Source of the DNA: Chloroflexota bacterium
GTDB taxonomy: Bacteria > Chloroflexota > Limnocylindria > Limnocylindrales > CSP1-4
Length of the DNA stretch: 49,373 nt
Assembly (NCBI GenBank): GCA_021813655.1
Contig: JAKAJU010000185.1
Span: 1-49,373, forward strand
Direction: 5' to 3'
The notes under the pieces were generated by a model. It made no database searches and was not told the origin of the DNA. It saw only the letters and a program-made list of their open reading frames with translations. Made by a program: the position numbers and the translations under genes. The first letter of the stretch is position 1. Every line of letters starts with the position of its first letter. Positions 13,061-21,421 of this stretch are shown here, one piece after another.

Positions 13061-13810
13061 GTGAAGATCTACCTGCTCGACCTCGGGTCGCTCGTCATCG
13101 ACCGTTCCGACGTGCTCTGGCACATCGACGTCGGCACGCCGGTCCGATTCCCCGTGTACGGGGTCTACGTCGACCATCCCGAAGGGAAGTTCATCTTCGA
13201 CACCGGGTACGACCTCGATCACGTGAACAGGGTCCTGCCCTTCGAGCTGCCCGAGCAGACCCCGGAGCAGACGGTCCCCGCGCAGCTCGCCAAGTGCGGC
13301 GTGAAGCCCGAGGAGGTCGACTTCGTCATCAACTCGCATTTCCACTTCGACCATGTCGGTGGCAACAAGTACCTCACGAACGCGACTCTGCTGACGAGCA
13401 AGCACGAGCTGCGCTCGTGCCTGGTGCCGGAGCCGTTCGAACGCCTCGGCTACTCCGACCTGAGCTTCTACCAGCGCGGAGCGACGAAGGTCGAGTACCT
13501 CGAGGGCGACACCGAGATCGCGAAGGGGCTGACGCTCTTCGAGACCCCCGGCCACACGATCGCCCACTACTCGCTCCTTGCGGAGCCCGAGGGCAGGCGC
13601 CCGATGATCTTCACCGGCGACGCCGCGTACTCCTACGAGACGCTCGACCGGATGATCGTCGGCGGGTTCCATCTCGACCCCGTCCACTCGATCAGCGCCC
13701 TGAAGCGCATCAAGTCGATGGCCAAGAAGCACGACGCGGAGGTCTTCGTCTCGCACGACATGGAACCGTGGCTCACGTGGAAGCGCGCACCGGAGTTCTA
13801 CGGCGCCTGA
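13061..13810 (+). CDS. Metallo-beta-lactamase-fold lactonase, probable 4-pyridoxolactonase
   Basis: This 249-residue protein has a full dizinc site: H93, H95, D97 and H98 in SHFHFDHVGG, then H165 (TPGH), D187 (TGDAA) and H232 (SHDM). It matches recalled Mesorhizobium 4-pyridoxolactonase in VYLLDxGSLV-type opening, RFPVY, DTGYDxDHVxxVLPFE, FExLGYSDLSF and FHxDPV. The only obvious difference is a shorter loop of about 17-20 residues before the second metal ligands. That enzyme opens 4-pyridoxolactone to 4-pyridoxate. AHL-lactonases share the fold but not these blocks. The GTG at 13061 follows GAGAGGGAGGT, a strong ribosome-binding site, 47 nt after the previous stop. Its location between the FHMPC-dehydrogenase-like and SDR genes supports the assignment. 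Confidence 0.88.
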   Translation: MKIYLLDLGSLVIDRSDVLWHIDVGTPVRFPVYGVYVDHPEGKFIFDTGYDLDHVNRVLPFELPEQTPEQTVPAQLAKCGVKPEEVDFVINSHFHFDHVGGNKYLTNATLLTSKHELRSCLVPEPFERLGYSDLSFYQRGATKVEYLEGDTEIAKGLTLFETPGHTIAHYSLLAEPEGRRPMIFTGDAAYSYETLDRMIVGGFHLDPVHSISALKRIKSMAKKHDAEVFVSHDMEPWLTWKRAPEFYGA

Positions 13811-13885
13811 GGCACCCCACCACACCACGCTCCGGCCTCGGCCGTGCCCCGTCCGTGGCCGGCGTCCAACCAGGGAGACGTTGAG

Positions 13886-14620
13886 ATGAAGCTCGAGGGA
13901 CGCGTCGCGATCGTGACAGGTGCGGCACAGGGCATTGGACAGGCGATCGCCGGGAAGCTCGCCGCGGAGGGCGCAACGGTCGTCGTCGCGGACATCAACG
14001 GCGCGGGGGCGGCGAAGGTCGCGGCGGCGATCCCCGGCGCCTCCGCGTACACGATCGACATCGCGGACGAGGCCCAGGTGAAGGGTCTCGTCGCCGACAC
14101 GGTCGCGAAGCATGGGAAGATCGACGTCCTCGTGAACGACGCCGCGATCGTGCCGTACAAGGAATGGGACGACATCGACTTCGCCGAGTGGCGCCGGATC
14201 ATGGCCGTCAACCTCGACGGCACCTTCCTCATGTGCCGCCACGTGAGCGACGAGATGCGCACGAAGGGCTACGGCCGCATCGTCAACATCTGCTCGAACG
14301 TCATCGTCGCCGGGACCCCGAACCTCGCCCACTACGCCGCATCCAAGGGCGGCGTCTTCGGACTCACCCGCGTCCTCGCGACCGAGCTCGGCAAGTACGG
14401 CATCACGGCGAACCAGGTCGCCCCCGGCCTGACCGCGAGCGAGGGCGTCATGGCCGGCAAGTTCGTCGAGTCGTTCGACTTCGTCCAAATGCTCCAGTCG
14501 ATCCCGCGCCGCGGCGTCCCGGCGGACATCGCCCCGGCCGTCGCGTTCCTCGCGTCCGAGGAGTCGGGCTGGATCACCGGGCAGATGCTCGTCGCCGACG
14601 GCGGGCACACGCGCCACTAG
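13886..14620 (+). CDS. Short-chain dehydrogenase, probable pyridoxal 4-dehydrogenase
   Basis: This is a 244-residue classical SDR. The NAD loop TGAAQGIG is at 11-18, and D36 after the second strand favours NAD+ over NADP+. The catalytic residues are S137, Y150 and K154 (NLAHYAASKGG). As recalled, the M. loti pyridoxal 4-dehydrogenase shares IVPxxxWDDxD, AGTPNxAxY, FTRxLATELGKYxITAN and FVxMLQ, and the end WITGQxL with a final RH. All have counterparts here. The enzyme oxidises pyridoxal (hemiacetal form) to 4-pyridoxolactone, the substrate of the lactonase encoded immediately upstream. ATG 13886 has GGGAG upstream, and the gap to the lactonase gene is 75 nt. Confidence 0.87.
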   Translation: MKLEGRVAIVTGAAQGIGQAIAGKLAAEGATVVVADINGAGAAKVAAAIPGASAYTIDIADEAQVKGLVADTVAKHGKIDVLVNDAAIVPYKEWDDIDFAEWRRIMAVNLDGTFLMCRHVSDEMRTKGYGRIVNICSNVIVAGTPNLAHYAASKGGVFGLTRVLATELGKYGITANQVAPGLTASEGVMAGKFVESFDFVQMLQSIPRRGVPADIAPAVAFLASEESGWITGQMLVADGGHTRH

Positions 14621-14651
14621 CCCCGCGGCCGCGGCCCCATCGGAGACCCCC

Positions 14652-15053
14652 ATGGCTGACTTCCCCGTCAAGCGGATCGGGGCGATCTTCGCGGTCGCCG
14701 ACGTCGACCGCTCGGCCGCCTTCTATCGCGACCACTTCGGGTTCGCGGTCGAGGCTCTGTTCGAGGGCCCCGCCTACGCGATCCTCGTGCGAGACGGCGT
14801 GCGGCTCTCGCTCGCGGAGCAGGGCCACCCGGCGTCCGACCTGCCCGGCTACGTGATGACGGCGCAGGCCGATCCGTCGGAGGCTGCCGCCGCCCTCGTC
14901 CTCGAGGTCGACGACGCGATGGCCGTCCATGCCGCCCTCCTCGCCGATGGCGTCGTATCGGTCGCGCCGCCGTACGCGCCGCCGTGGGGCGGCTGTCGGT
15001 TCTTCGTCGCGGACCCGGACCGGCACCTGATCGAAGTCGAGCAGACGGCATGA
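14652..15053 (+). CDS. VOC-family (glyoxalase/bleomycin-resistance-like) protein
   Basis: This 133-residue protein shows the two beta-alpha-beta-beta-beta modules of the vicinal oxygen chelate fold. The first runs from KRIGAIFAVADVDRSAAFYRD; the second is VDDAMAVHAALLADGV and ends FFVADPDRHLIEVEQ, where H and E are the usual metal-ligand positions. Family members include extradiol dioxygenases, glyoxalases, epimerases and binding proteins. It starts at ATG 14652, 31 nt after the SDR stop, and its stop overlaps the start of the alcohol dehydrogenase gene (ATGA). A role on a late pathway intermediate is likely from position, but the reaction is unknown. Confidence 0.8.
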   Translation: MADFPVKRIGAIFAVADVDRSAAFYRDHFGFAVEALFEGPAYAILVRDGVRLSLAEQGHPASDLPGYVMTAQADPSEAAAALVLEVDDAMAVHAALLADGVVSVAPPYAPPWGGCRFFVADPDRHLIEVEQTA

Positions 15054-16081
15054 GGGCCGTCGCCTCGCTGGGTCCCGAGAACGTCCAGCTCATCGACGCG
15101 CCGGAACCGGTGATCGAAGCGCCGACCGACGCCATCGTCCGCGTCTCGGCCACCGCGCTGTGCGGCGCGGACCTCTTCCCGTACCACGGTCACGTGCCCG
15201 GGTTCCTGGACGGCACGATCCTCGGCCACGAGTTCGTGGGCGTCGTGGAGTCGGTCGGCTCCACCGTGGCCACGGTGGAGCCCGGCGACCGGGTCGTGTC
15301 CAACTCCACCATCTCGTGCGGCCGGTGCACCGCATGCCGCGCGGGCCGCTCATCGCAGTGCCCGGACCGGGCGCTGTTCGGCTATTCCGGCGTCTACAAG
15401 CAGCTCCACGGCGGGCAGGCCGACCTCGTGCGGGTGCCGGTCGCCGAGCGCGCCCTCAAGGCCATCCCGGACGGCGTGACCGACGAGCAGGCCCTGTTCG
15501 TCGCGGACATGCTGCCCACCGGCTACTCGGGCTTCCGCCGCGCCGACCTCGCCTCGGGTGACGTGGCGGTCGTGGTCGGCTGCGGCACCGTCGGCCTGAT
15601 GGCGATCCTGTTCGCCGCCCGGGTCGCCCGCACGGTCATCGCCGTGGACGAGATCGCCGAGCGACGCGCTCTCGCGGAGCGGTTCGGCGCCACCGCGGTC
15701 TCCCCGGACGGGGCAGCCGGCGCCATCTCGGCTGCCACGGACGGCCTGGGCGCGGATGGCGTGATCGAGGCGGCCGGCTCCCCGGGTGCCCTGGCCGCCG
15801 CGATCGACTTCGCCCGGGGCCAGGGCACGATCTCGGTGATCGGCGCGCACTTCGAGACGGAGTTCCCGCTGGACATGGGCCTGATGTTCGAGAGGGAGCT
15901 CACGCTCCGCGTGACATGGGGTCACGGGTTCGACGATCGTGACAGGATGGTGGCGATGCTGGCCGCGGGTGTGATCGACCCCACGCCGGTCATCAGCCAT
16001 CGCCTTCCGCTCGCTGACGCGGCCGAGGCCTATCGCATGTTCGCCGCGCGGGAGGCGACGAAGGTCGTCCTCCGCCCCTAG
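15050..16081 (+). CDS. Zinc-dependent MDR alcohol dehydrogenase, last gene of the rightward operon
   Basis: This 343-residue medium-chain dehydrogenase has catalytic zinc ligands C38, H60 and E61 (LCGAD, GHE). A complete structural zinc site is formed by C90, C93, C96 and C104. The Rossmann loop is VVGCGTVG in the coenzyme domain. It should oxidise an alcohol with NAD(P)+. In Mesorhizobium the oxidation of 4-pyridoxate's 5-hydroxymethyl group uses an FAD enzyme that has no counterpart here. This dehydrogenase is a natural candidate replacement, or it may oxidise pyridoxine to pyridoxal. ATG 15050 overlaps the VOC stop. The opposing operon ends 75 nt downstream of this gene. Confidence 0.88.
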   Translation: MRAVASLGPENVQLIDAPEPVIEAPTDAIVRVSATALCGADLFPYHGHVPGFLDGTILGHEFVGVVESVGSTVATVEPGDRVVSNSTISCGRCTACRAGRSSQCPDRALFGYSGVYKQLHGGQADLVRVPVAERALKAIPDGVTDEQALFVADMLPTGYSGFRRADLASGDVAVVVGCGTVGLMAILFAARVARTVIAVDEIAERRALAERFGATAVSPDGAAGAISAATDGLGADGVIEAAGSPGALAAAIDFARGQGTISVIGAHFETEFPLDMGLMFERELTLRVTWGHGFDDRDRMVAMLAAGVIDPTPVISHRLPLADAAEAYRMFAAREATKVVLRP

Positions 16082-16156
16082 CCGCCCGCAGTCCGTCGCG
16101 GTCGAATGCCGGTGGCATGCCGGCTGCGCTGGCGTGCCCGCCGGAGACCACCAGTC

Positions 16157-16624
16157 TCAGGACTTCGGGGTCGCGTCCCGTTCGGGTGCCCGAAGCCGCC
16201 TGGCGACGACGACGAGCCCGGCGACAACCGCCCCGACGAGGAGCCCCACGGCCACGGCCACGCCGACCGCCCAGGCCGCGAGCTCGGTGGTGCTGCGGTC
16301 CGGCTCGCCGCCCCAGTGGGCGCCGACGTCGTAGAAGAGCTTCACCGTCGTCGGACCGGGGATCCCGAGCATCTCGAACGTCACCGTGTCGCGATGGCCG
16401 AGCTGGCCGGTCGCCCGGTCCGGCCCGGGATCGGCGTGCGCAGCGAGGATGACCGGGTGGACCGCGGCGAGGCCTCGGCGCATCGACGCGTCGATCGTGA
16501 GGTGGCATTCGTCCGCCGAATAGACGGTCGACGGGCACATCTCGGACAGCGGGGGGACCGCGCTGCCGAGCGCGAAGACCGCGATGCCGGCGACGAGGCC
16601 GACTACGATCGCGGCGACCGACAT
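16157..16624 (-). CDS. Small membrane protein of unknown function
   Basis: This is a 155-residue protein with two hydrophobic helices, about 4-24 (AIVVGLVAGIAVFALG) and about 118-141 (a Val/Ala/Gly-rich segment). Between them lies a polar, presumably extracytoplasmic domain of about 90 residues, with two cysteines near 30 and 40 that could form a disulfide. A basic C-terminal tail follows. I do not recognise the family. It is the last gene of the leftward operon, 71 nt after the FAD-subunit stop. It could be co-transcribed with the B6 genes or simply be adjacent. ATG 16624 is used; the frame is open further upstream, but that part overlaps the FAD-subunit gene and is unlike protein. Confidence 0.6.
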   Translation of the reverse strand: MSVAAIVVGLVAGIAVFALGSAVPPLSEMCPSTVYSADECHLTIDASMRRGLAAVHPVILAAHADPGPDRATGQLGHRDTVTFEMLGIPGPTTVKLFYDVGAHWGGEPDRSTTELAAWAVGVAVAVGLLVGAVVAGLVVVARRLRAPERDATPKS

Positions 16625-16695
16625 CGGCGACCGCCATCGGCGGCGGGGCTCAGCGCGTGCGCCGCGACGGATCGTAGCGGCCCCGCCCGCCCGGG

Positions 16696-17577
16696 TCAGG
16701 CCGTCGCTGCGGCCGCGCGCGCGGCCGTCTCGCGGAGGCAGCGGCCGACGAGCACCGAGACCAGATCGCGCTTGTACTCGGCGGACCCGTTGGCGTCCTC
16801 TTCCGGCTCGGCGGCCGCGGCGGCGAGGGCCCCGGCGGCGTGGACGACGGCGTCCTCCGCGAGGGCGAGGTCGGCGCCGACGAGGTCGCGCTCCGCTTCC
16901 GGGACCCGGACCGGGACCGCGCCCACGGAGCCCACAGCGATGCGCGCCTCGGCGATATGTCCGGCGTCCCCGCGGACGAGACAGGCGATCGTGGCCGCGG
17001 GCCGCTCGTGGAAGGAGAACTTCACGTGGGTCATCGCTGCCCCGGCCCCGAGAGCGGGGACGCGGATCTCCACGATCAGCTCGCCGGGCTCCAGAGCCGT
17101 TTCGTACGGCCCACGCACGAAGTCGGCCATCGCGACGCTGCGTCGCGCCCCGCCCATCCCGAGGAGCAGCGTCGCCTCGGCCGCGAGGAGGAAGGTCGCG
17201 GGGTCCGAGTGAGGATCCGCGAAGGCGAGGTTCCCGCCGAGCGAGCCCACGTTCCGGACACGGACGTTCGCGACGCGCCGCTCCATCTCCACGAGGGCCG
17301 GCCATCCGGCGCGGACGAGCGGGGAGCGCTCGATGGCGCGGTGCGTGACAGCCCCACCGATGACGAGCGTCCCGCCCTCGGCGTCGAGCCGCTGGAGCTC
17401 CGGGATCCGCTTCACGTCCACGAGGTGCGCGGGCTCGGCGAATCCGAGCTTCATGAGCAGAAGGAGCTCGGTCCCGCCGGAGTAGATGACGGCCTCGTCA
17501 CCGAGCTCGGCGAGGAGCCCCGTCGCTTCCGCGACGGACGTCGCGGAGTGCAGCTCGAACGGGGTGAGGGTCGTCAC
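16696..17577 (-). CDS. Molybdenum hydroxylase FAD-binding medium subunit (CoxM-like)
   Basis: This 293-residue subunit has the FAD_binding_5 domain with the FAD loop YSGGTELLLLMK near 32-43. A second flavin motif, VRNVGSLGGNLAFADPHSDP, is around 111-130. The C-terminal CO_deh_flav_C domain contains AVGSVGAVPVRVPEAE. It passes electrons from the iron-sulfur subunit to the acceptor. Its partners are encoded 5-8 kb away on the opposite strand (9335-12096); no other large or small subunit gene is in the window. The GTG start overlaps the aminotransferase stop by 4 bases, so translation is probably coupled. Having the enzyme split over two operons that share an operator suggests both are induced together. 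Confidence 0.92.
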   Translation of the reverse strand: MTTLTPFELHSATSVAEATGLLAELGDEAVIYSGGTELLLLMKLGFAEPAHLVDVKRIPELQRLDAEGGTLVIGGAVTHRAIERSPLVRAGWPALVEMERRVANVRVRNVGSLGGNLAFADPHSDPATFLLAAEATLLLGMGGARRSVAMADFVRGPYETALEPGELIVEIRVPALGAGAAMTHVKFSFHERPAATIACLVRGDAGHIAEARIAVGSVGAVPVRVPEAERDLVGADLALAEDAVVHAAGALAAAAAEPEEDANGSAEYKRDLVSVLVGRCLRETAARAAAATA

Positions 17578-18776
17578 GCGCTGAGCCCTGCGGCGGCGAG
17601 CGAAACCTCGGCTTCATCCGCGCTATCAGAGAGCCACGCGAGCGCTGCCTCGACGCCGGCCCCCACGTCCACCCGGGCGCCGAGGTCGAGGAGGGAGCGA
17701 CCGAGCGCGGCGAGGCCGACGATCGGGTACATCGGGCGGGCGGCGGCGCCCATGTGGCCGATCCGGATGATCGGCCCCGCGCCCTGGCCGCCGGAGAGCT
17801 GGACTCCGTACTTCGCACGGGCATGGTCGCGGAGCTGGAGGTCGGTGATCTCGTCCGGGACGCGGATCGCCGTCACGCACGGCGCGGCGATCTCCTCGCG
17901 CGCCGGCCAGATCGACAGGCCCATGCCCCTGACGCCCGCCCGACAGGCTGCGGCGACGTGCGCATGGCGGGCGATCGAGGCGTCCAGGCCTTCTTCGAGG
18001 AGGAGCGCAGCGGCTGCGTCCACCCCGTGGAGATCGGAGACCGACGGCGTGAACGGGAACTTGCCGGCGCCGTGCCACTGCTCCTTCCAGTCGAGGAGCG
18101 AGAGGAAGCTGCCGCGCGGGGCATCCGGGTTCTTCGCGATGAGCGCCCACGCCTCGTCGCTGATCGCCATGAGGGACATCCCTGGCGGTCCGCCGAGGCA
18201 CTTCTGGGGACCCGCGACCAGGAGGTCGAGCTGCCACTCGTCCGGACGCAGCTCGACTCCCCCGAACGCGCTCACGCAGTCGACGATCGTCACGACGCCC
18301 CGCGACCGGCAGATCGGCCCGATCTCGCGGACCGGGTTGAGCGTCCCGGACGGCGTCTCCGAGTGGACGACGGCGACCACCTCCACCTCGGGGTGCGCGT
18401 CGAGGTAGGCCGCGACGGCGTCCGGGTCGATCGCTTCGTCGTACGTGACCTCGATCTCGCGGAGGTCCGCGCCCATCGCCGTGAGCCAGTATCCGAAGTA
18501 CTTCCCGAAGATCCCGGAGACGAGGTTCAGGCATGCCATGCCCGGGCGGACGATCGCGCGGGCGGCGGCCTCGAGGCCGAGCACGGCCTCACCCTGCATG
18601 AGGATGATCTCGTGGCTCTGCGTGCCGTAGATTGCGCCGATCCGGTGCTCCGCGGCGCGGAAGCGCTCGATGAAGGCCGGGTCGTAGTGGTAGAGGATCG
18701 GCGAACCGAGCGCCGCGAGCGTCTCCGGGGGGACCGAGATGGGCCCGGCGGCGAGCGTGAAATCAGCGGGTCGCAT
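17574..18776 (-). CDS. Class V aminotransferase, probable pyridoxamine-pyruvate transaminase
   Basis: This 400-residue class V aminotransferase has its PLP-site or substrate-site lysine at K192 (AGPQKCLGGPPG). It agrees with recalled M. loti pyridoxamine-pyruvate transaminase over nearly the whole length. Examples are LxAGP near the start, LYxYDPAF, GExVLGLEAA (E69, matching the key Glu68), FGYW and DEAIDP-type segments. TPSGTxNP, FPFTPSVS and RIGHMG with its arginine also match. That enzyme converts pyridoxamine plus pyruvate to pyridoxal plus alanine, feeding the SDR/lactonase pair. Serine-glyoxylate or alanine-glyoxylate aminotransferases are the nearest alternatives. ATG 18776 has AAAGGAG upstream; the gene overlaps the CoxG stop by 14 bases and the FAD-subunit start by 4. 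Confidence 0.88.
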   Translation of the reverse strand: MRPADFTLAAGPISVPPETLAALGSPILYHYDPAFIERFRAAEHRIGAIYGTQSHEIILMQGEAVLGLEAAARAIVRPGMACLNLVSGIFGKYFGYWLTAMGADLREIEVTYDEAIDPDAVAAYLDAHPEVEVVAVVHSETPSGTLNPVREIGPICRSRGVVTIVDCVSAFGGVELRPDEWQLDLLVAGPQKCLGGPPGMSLMAISDEAWALIAKNPDAPRGSFLSLLDWKEQWHGAGKFPFTPSVSDLHGVDAAAALLLEEGLDASIARHAHVAAACRAGVRGMGLSIWPAREEIAAPCVTAIRVPDEITDLQLRDHARAKYGVQLSGGQGAGPIIRIGHMGAAARPMYPIVGLAALGRSLLDLGARVDVGAGVEAALAWLSDSADEAEVSLAAAGLSA

Positions 18777-19365
18777 CGTCGGCTCCTTTCGTTCTCTCCG
18801 CGCCGTCGCCGCGACCGCCGAGGCGCCGCACCGACCCGCTCACCTTTGCCCCCACCACCGAGGCGAGGAGCGAGATTCCCCCGAGCGGCTGCGTCGCAGC
18901 AGCGGCGGCATCGCCTTCGGGCGATGCGAGCCGCGCCTCGATGCATCGTGCGGCGTCGGCGATCAGCTTCCGCGAGACGTCGACGATGACGCCCTGGCCC
19001 ATCCTGGCCGCCTTCCCGCGGACGTCGAGATCCGTCGTCATCCTGACCCGTGTCACGTCGCCCTCGGGGAGGACTTCCATGAGGGTGGCGACTTTCGCGG
19101 TGTCCGCGCCGCCGGACGCCTTCCCTTCGCCCTCGATCCGGGCCGTCCGCGCCACGGGGTCACGACCGGCGATCCGGACCTTCCCGTCATACACGAACTT
19201 CATCGGGCCGAGCTTGACCGAGATGCGCCCGGAGTACGACCCGTCCGCCGCGAGCTCGCCGATCTCGCCGCCGGGGACGCACGGGGCGATCCGCCGCAGG
19301 TCGAGGAGCAGCGCGTAGGCGCGGTCGGGGTCACCGGCGATGACGAACTCATCGATGAGCCGCAT
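18763..19365 (-). CDS. CoxG-like SRPBCC-domain protein
   Basis: This 200-residue protein begins with an SRPBCC/CoxG domain. It opens FVIAGDPDRAYALLLDLRRIAPCVPGG (given in part), then FVYDGKVRI and a C-terminal helix with ADAARCIEARL. The remaining 50 or so residues are a flexible Ala/Gly-rich tail ending in charged residues. CoxG proteins accompany molybdenum hydroxylases and help recruit or mature them at the membrane. That fits its place directly before the transaminase and FAD-subunit genes. It starts at ATG 19365, 3 nt after the last permease stop. It may help assemble the three hydroxylase subunits, which are encoded in two operons. Confidence 0.82.
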   Translation of the reverse strand: MRLIDEFVIAGDPDRAYALLLDLRRIAPCVPGGEIGELAADGSYSGRISVKLGPMKFVYDGKVRIAGRDPVARTARIEGEGKASGGADTAKVATLMEVLPEGDVTRVRMTTDLDVRGKAARMGQGVIVDVSRKLIADAARCIEARLASPEGDAAAAATQPLGGISLLASVVGAKVSGSVRRLGGRGDGAERTKGADDATR

Positions 19366-19368
19366 CGG

Positions 19369-20304
19369 TCAGCGGCTCCCGCGGACGTACGGCAGCCCCA
19401 GCGCGGCCGGCAGCCGGGCCTCGCGGGCGAAGACGACGAGGACGACCATCACGGAGACGAACGGGAGCATCTGGACGACATCGACCGGGATCGAGATGCC
19501 GACCAGCTGGAGCGCGGTCGCGATCGAGAGCGACATCCCGAAGAGGAGCGCTCCGAGGACGGCGCCCCACGGATGCCCCCGGCCCATCATCGCGATGACG
19601 ATCGCGATGAAGCCCATCCCGCCGGTGAGGAAGGGAACGAAGGTCCCAGCGCCCACGATCGACATGTAGGCGCCGCCGATGCCGGCGAAGGCGCCGCACG
19701 CCATCTCCGCGACCGTCCGGACGCGGACGACGGAGACGCCCGCTGCGTCGAGGCTGTCAGGGCGCTCGCCCGCCGCGCGCAGGTCGAGGCCGGCGGTCGT
19801 GCGGCGAAAGATCCATCCGACGAGCCCGACGACGATCAGGGCCATGTAGACGGGCGCCGGCTGGCTGAAGAGGCTCCCTCCGAGGACCGGGATCTGGCTG
19901 AGGACGGGGATCGCGAAGACGTCGATGGCGTCGAGCCGAGGGTAGGACTGGCCGAAGAACGCGCCGTGGAGGAGGCTCGTGAGACCTTCCGCGCAGAGGA
20001 TGATCGAGATCCCCACGACGATCTGGTCGAGCCCGAGGCGGACGCAGAAGACGACCATCACGAGCGAGACGAGGAGGCCGGAGATCGCGCCGACGGTCAG
20101 GCCGACCCAGGCGTTCCCGGTCGCGAGCGCGCCCAGGAAGCCGCAGAAGGCCCCGGTGAGCATCATCCCCTCGAGCCCGACGTTGAGGATGCCGGACTGC
20201 TCGGCGATCGTCTCGCCGAGCGAGGCGAAGAGGAGCGGGATCCCCGCGAGGATGCCTCCCGCGATGAGGGCGGTGAGGAAGGTCGGGGTCAGGAGGTCGG
20301 ACAT
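19369..20304 (-). CDS. BMP-type ABC transporter permease (second permease, importer 1)
   Basis: This 311-residue integral membrane protein has about eight to nine hydrophobic segments and the BPD_transp_2 pattern. Markers are QSGILNVGLEGMMLTGAF near 36-53, then LDQIVVGISI and AGLDLRAAGE. The later segment GAFAGIGGAYMSI is also typical. It resembles YufQ/NupQ-type permeases of nucleoside importers with a BMP-family binding protein. It forms the membrane channel with the permease encoded just upstream (20306-21421), separated by one base. Its location between BMP genes and B6 catabolic genes suggests that the imported substrate is a B6 vitamer rather than a nucleoside; that is inference. Confidence 0.88.
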   Translation of the reverse strand: MSDLLTPTFLTALIAGGILAGIPLLFASLGETIAEQSGILNVGLEGMMLTGAFCGFLGALATGNAWVGLTVGAISGLLVSLVMVVFCVRLGLDQIVVGISIILCAEGLTSLLHGAFFGQSYPRLDAIDVFAIPVLSQIPVLGGSLFSQPAPVYMALIVVGLVGWIFRRTTAGLDLRAAGERPDSLDAAGVSVVRVRTVAEMACGAFAGIGGAYMSIVGAGTFVPFLTGGMGFIAIVIAMMGRGHPWGAVLGALLFGMSLSIATALQLVGISIPVDVVQMLPFVSVMVVLVVFAREARLPAALGLPYVRGSR

Positions 20305-20305
20305 C

Positions 20306-21421
20306 CTAGGCGCTCGCCTTCCGCCGCCGGGGAACGATCCGTTCACCCCGCGCGCGCTTGTCGCTGAAGTACTGGGTGGCGACCATGAAGATGAGGATGA
20401 GCCCCACCACGAGGAGGAGGAAGTCGCTGGGCAGACCCGCCTGACGGGCCGCGTACTCCCCGCCGATCGAGACGACGCTGAAGAACGCCGCGAACGGGAT
20501 GAGCGCGAGCGCATTGAGTCGGGCGAGGAAGACGAGCGGGATGACCTTGAGGCCGTAGGCCGGGTTCCAGTCGGCCCGCATGTACCCGAAGATCCCGAGG
20601 ATGTCGACGGCAGCGGCGAGGCCGATGAGCGCGCCGCTGATGACGAACGCGAGGACGATGAGGCGCGGGACGTTGATCCCGAGATGGACGGCGGCCCGCG
20701 GGTTGGCGCCGAGGACGTCGAGCCGCGTCCCGAACGACGTCCTCGTGAGCGCCAGGTGGACGATCACGACGACGACGAGGGCGATGATCACGCCGACGTG
20801 CACCCGCGTCACGGGCAGGTCGAGCAGCATCATCCCCTTCGGGATGACGGCGGTCTGTGGGACCATCGACGTGCCCTTGAACGGGCCCTTCACGAAGAGA
20901 TTCGCGAGGCCGACGCCGATGAACGTCATCATCAGCGTCGTGATGATCTCGTTCATCCCGTAGATGGCCTTGAGCAACGCCGGGATGAGCGTCCACCCGG
21001 CGCCCACGGCCATCGCGACGAGCATGAGCACCACCCACCCGAGAGGGGCGGGGACCGTGTCCAGGACGATCGGACCGAGGCCGGCCACCATCGCCGCGGC
21101 GAGGAGATACTGGCCCTCGCTGCCCAGGTTCCACAGGGTCGCACGGAAGACGACGATAAGCCCGACCCCGATGAGGAGAATCGGGGCCATGCGCGTGATG
21201 CTGTCCTGGAGGCCGGAGGGGCGGAGGAGCCCGGCGGTGACGATGTCCTCGTAGAACGCGATGGGGTCGCGGCCCAGGACGAGGAGGATCAGGCCGCACG
21301 CGAGGAACGCGAGGATGATCGGGCCGATCGATCGGATCAGGCTGTCCGCGATGCTCGCGAGTCGGCCGGGCGCCGTGGGCTCCGCGAGGACGGCCGTTTG
21401 GGTCGTCGCAGGCGCGGTCAT
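20306..21421 (-). CDS. BMP-type ABC transporter permease (first permease, importer 1)
   Basis: This 371-residue membrane protein has a cytoplasmic N-terminus of about 25 residues and around ten hydrophobic segments. Family marks are TLWNLGSEGQYLLAAAMVAG, then GMNEIITTLMMTFIGVGLAN. The segment LDVLGANPRAAVHLGINV and the basic C-terminal tail are also seen. It corresponds to the YufP/NupP-type permease of BMP importers. The ATG overlaps the ATPase stop by 4 bases (ATGA), as is usual for subunits made in matched amounts. Confidence 0.88.
   Translation of the reverse strand: MTAPATTQTAVLAEPTAPGRLASIADSLIRSIGPIILAFLACGLILLVLGRDPIAFYEDIVTAGLLRPSGLQDSITRMAPILLIGVGLIVVFRATLWNLGSEGQYLLAAAMVAGLGPIVLDTVPAPLGWVVLMLVAMAVGAGWTLIPALLKAIYGMNEIITTLMMTFIGVGLANLFVKGPFKGTSMVPQTAVIPKGMMLLDLPVTRVHVGVIIALVVVVIVHLALTRTSFGTRLDVLGANPRAAVHLGINVPRLIVLAFVISGALIGLAAAVDILGIFGYMRADWNPAYGLKVIPLVFLARLNALALIPFAAFFSVVSIGGEYAARQAGLPSDFLLLVVGLILIFMVATQYFSDKRARGERIVPRRRKASA

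Noticed and set aside
16108-16124. Small inverted repeat as terminator between the convergent operons
   Set aside because: The stem is only 5 bp with a 7-nt loop and no T tract; this is not distinguishable from chance in such GC-rich sequence.
17754-20367. Plus-strand open frames over the leftward operon
   Set aside because: They lie opposite clearly recognised aminotransferase, CoxG and permease genes and consist of charged low-complexity sequence.
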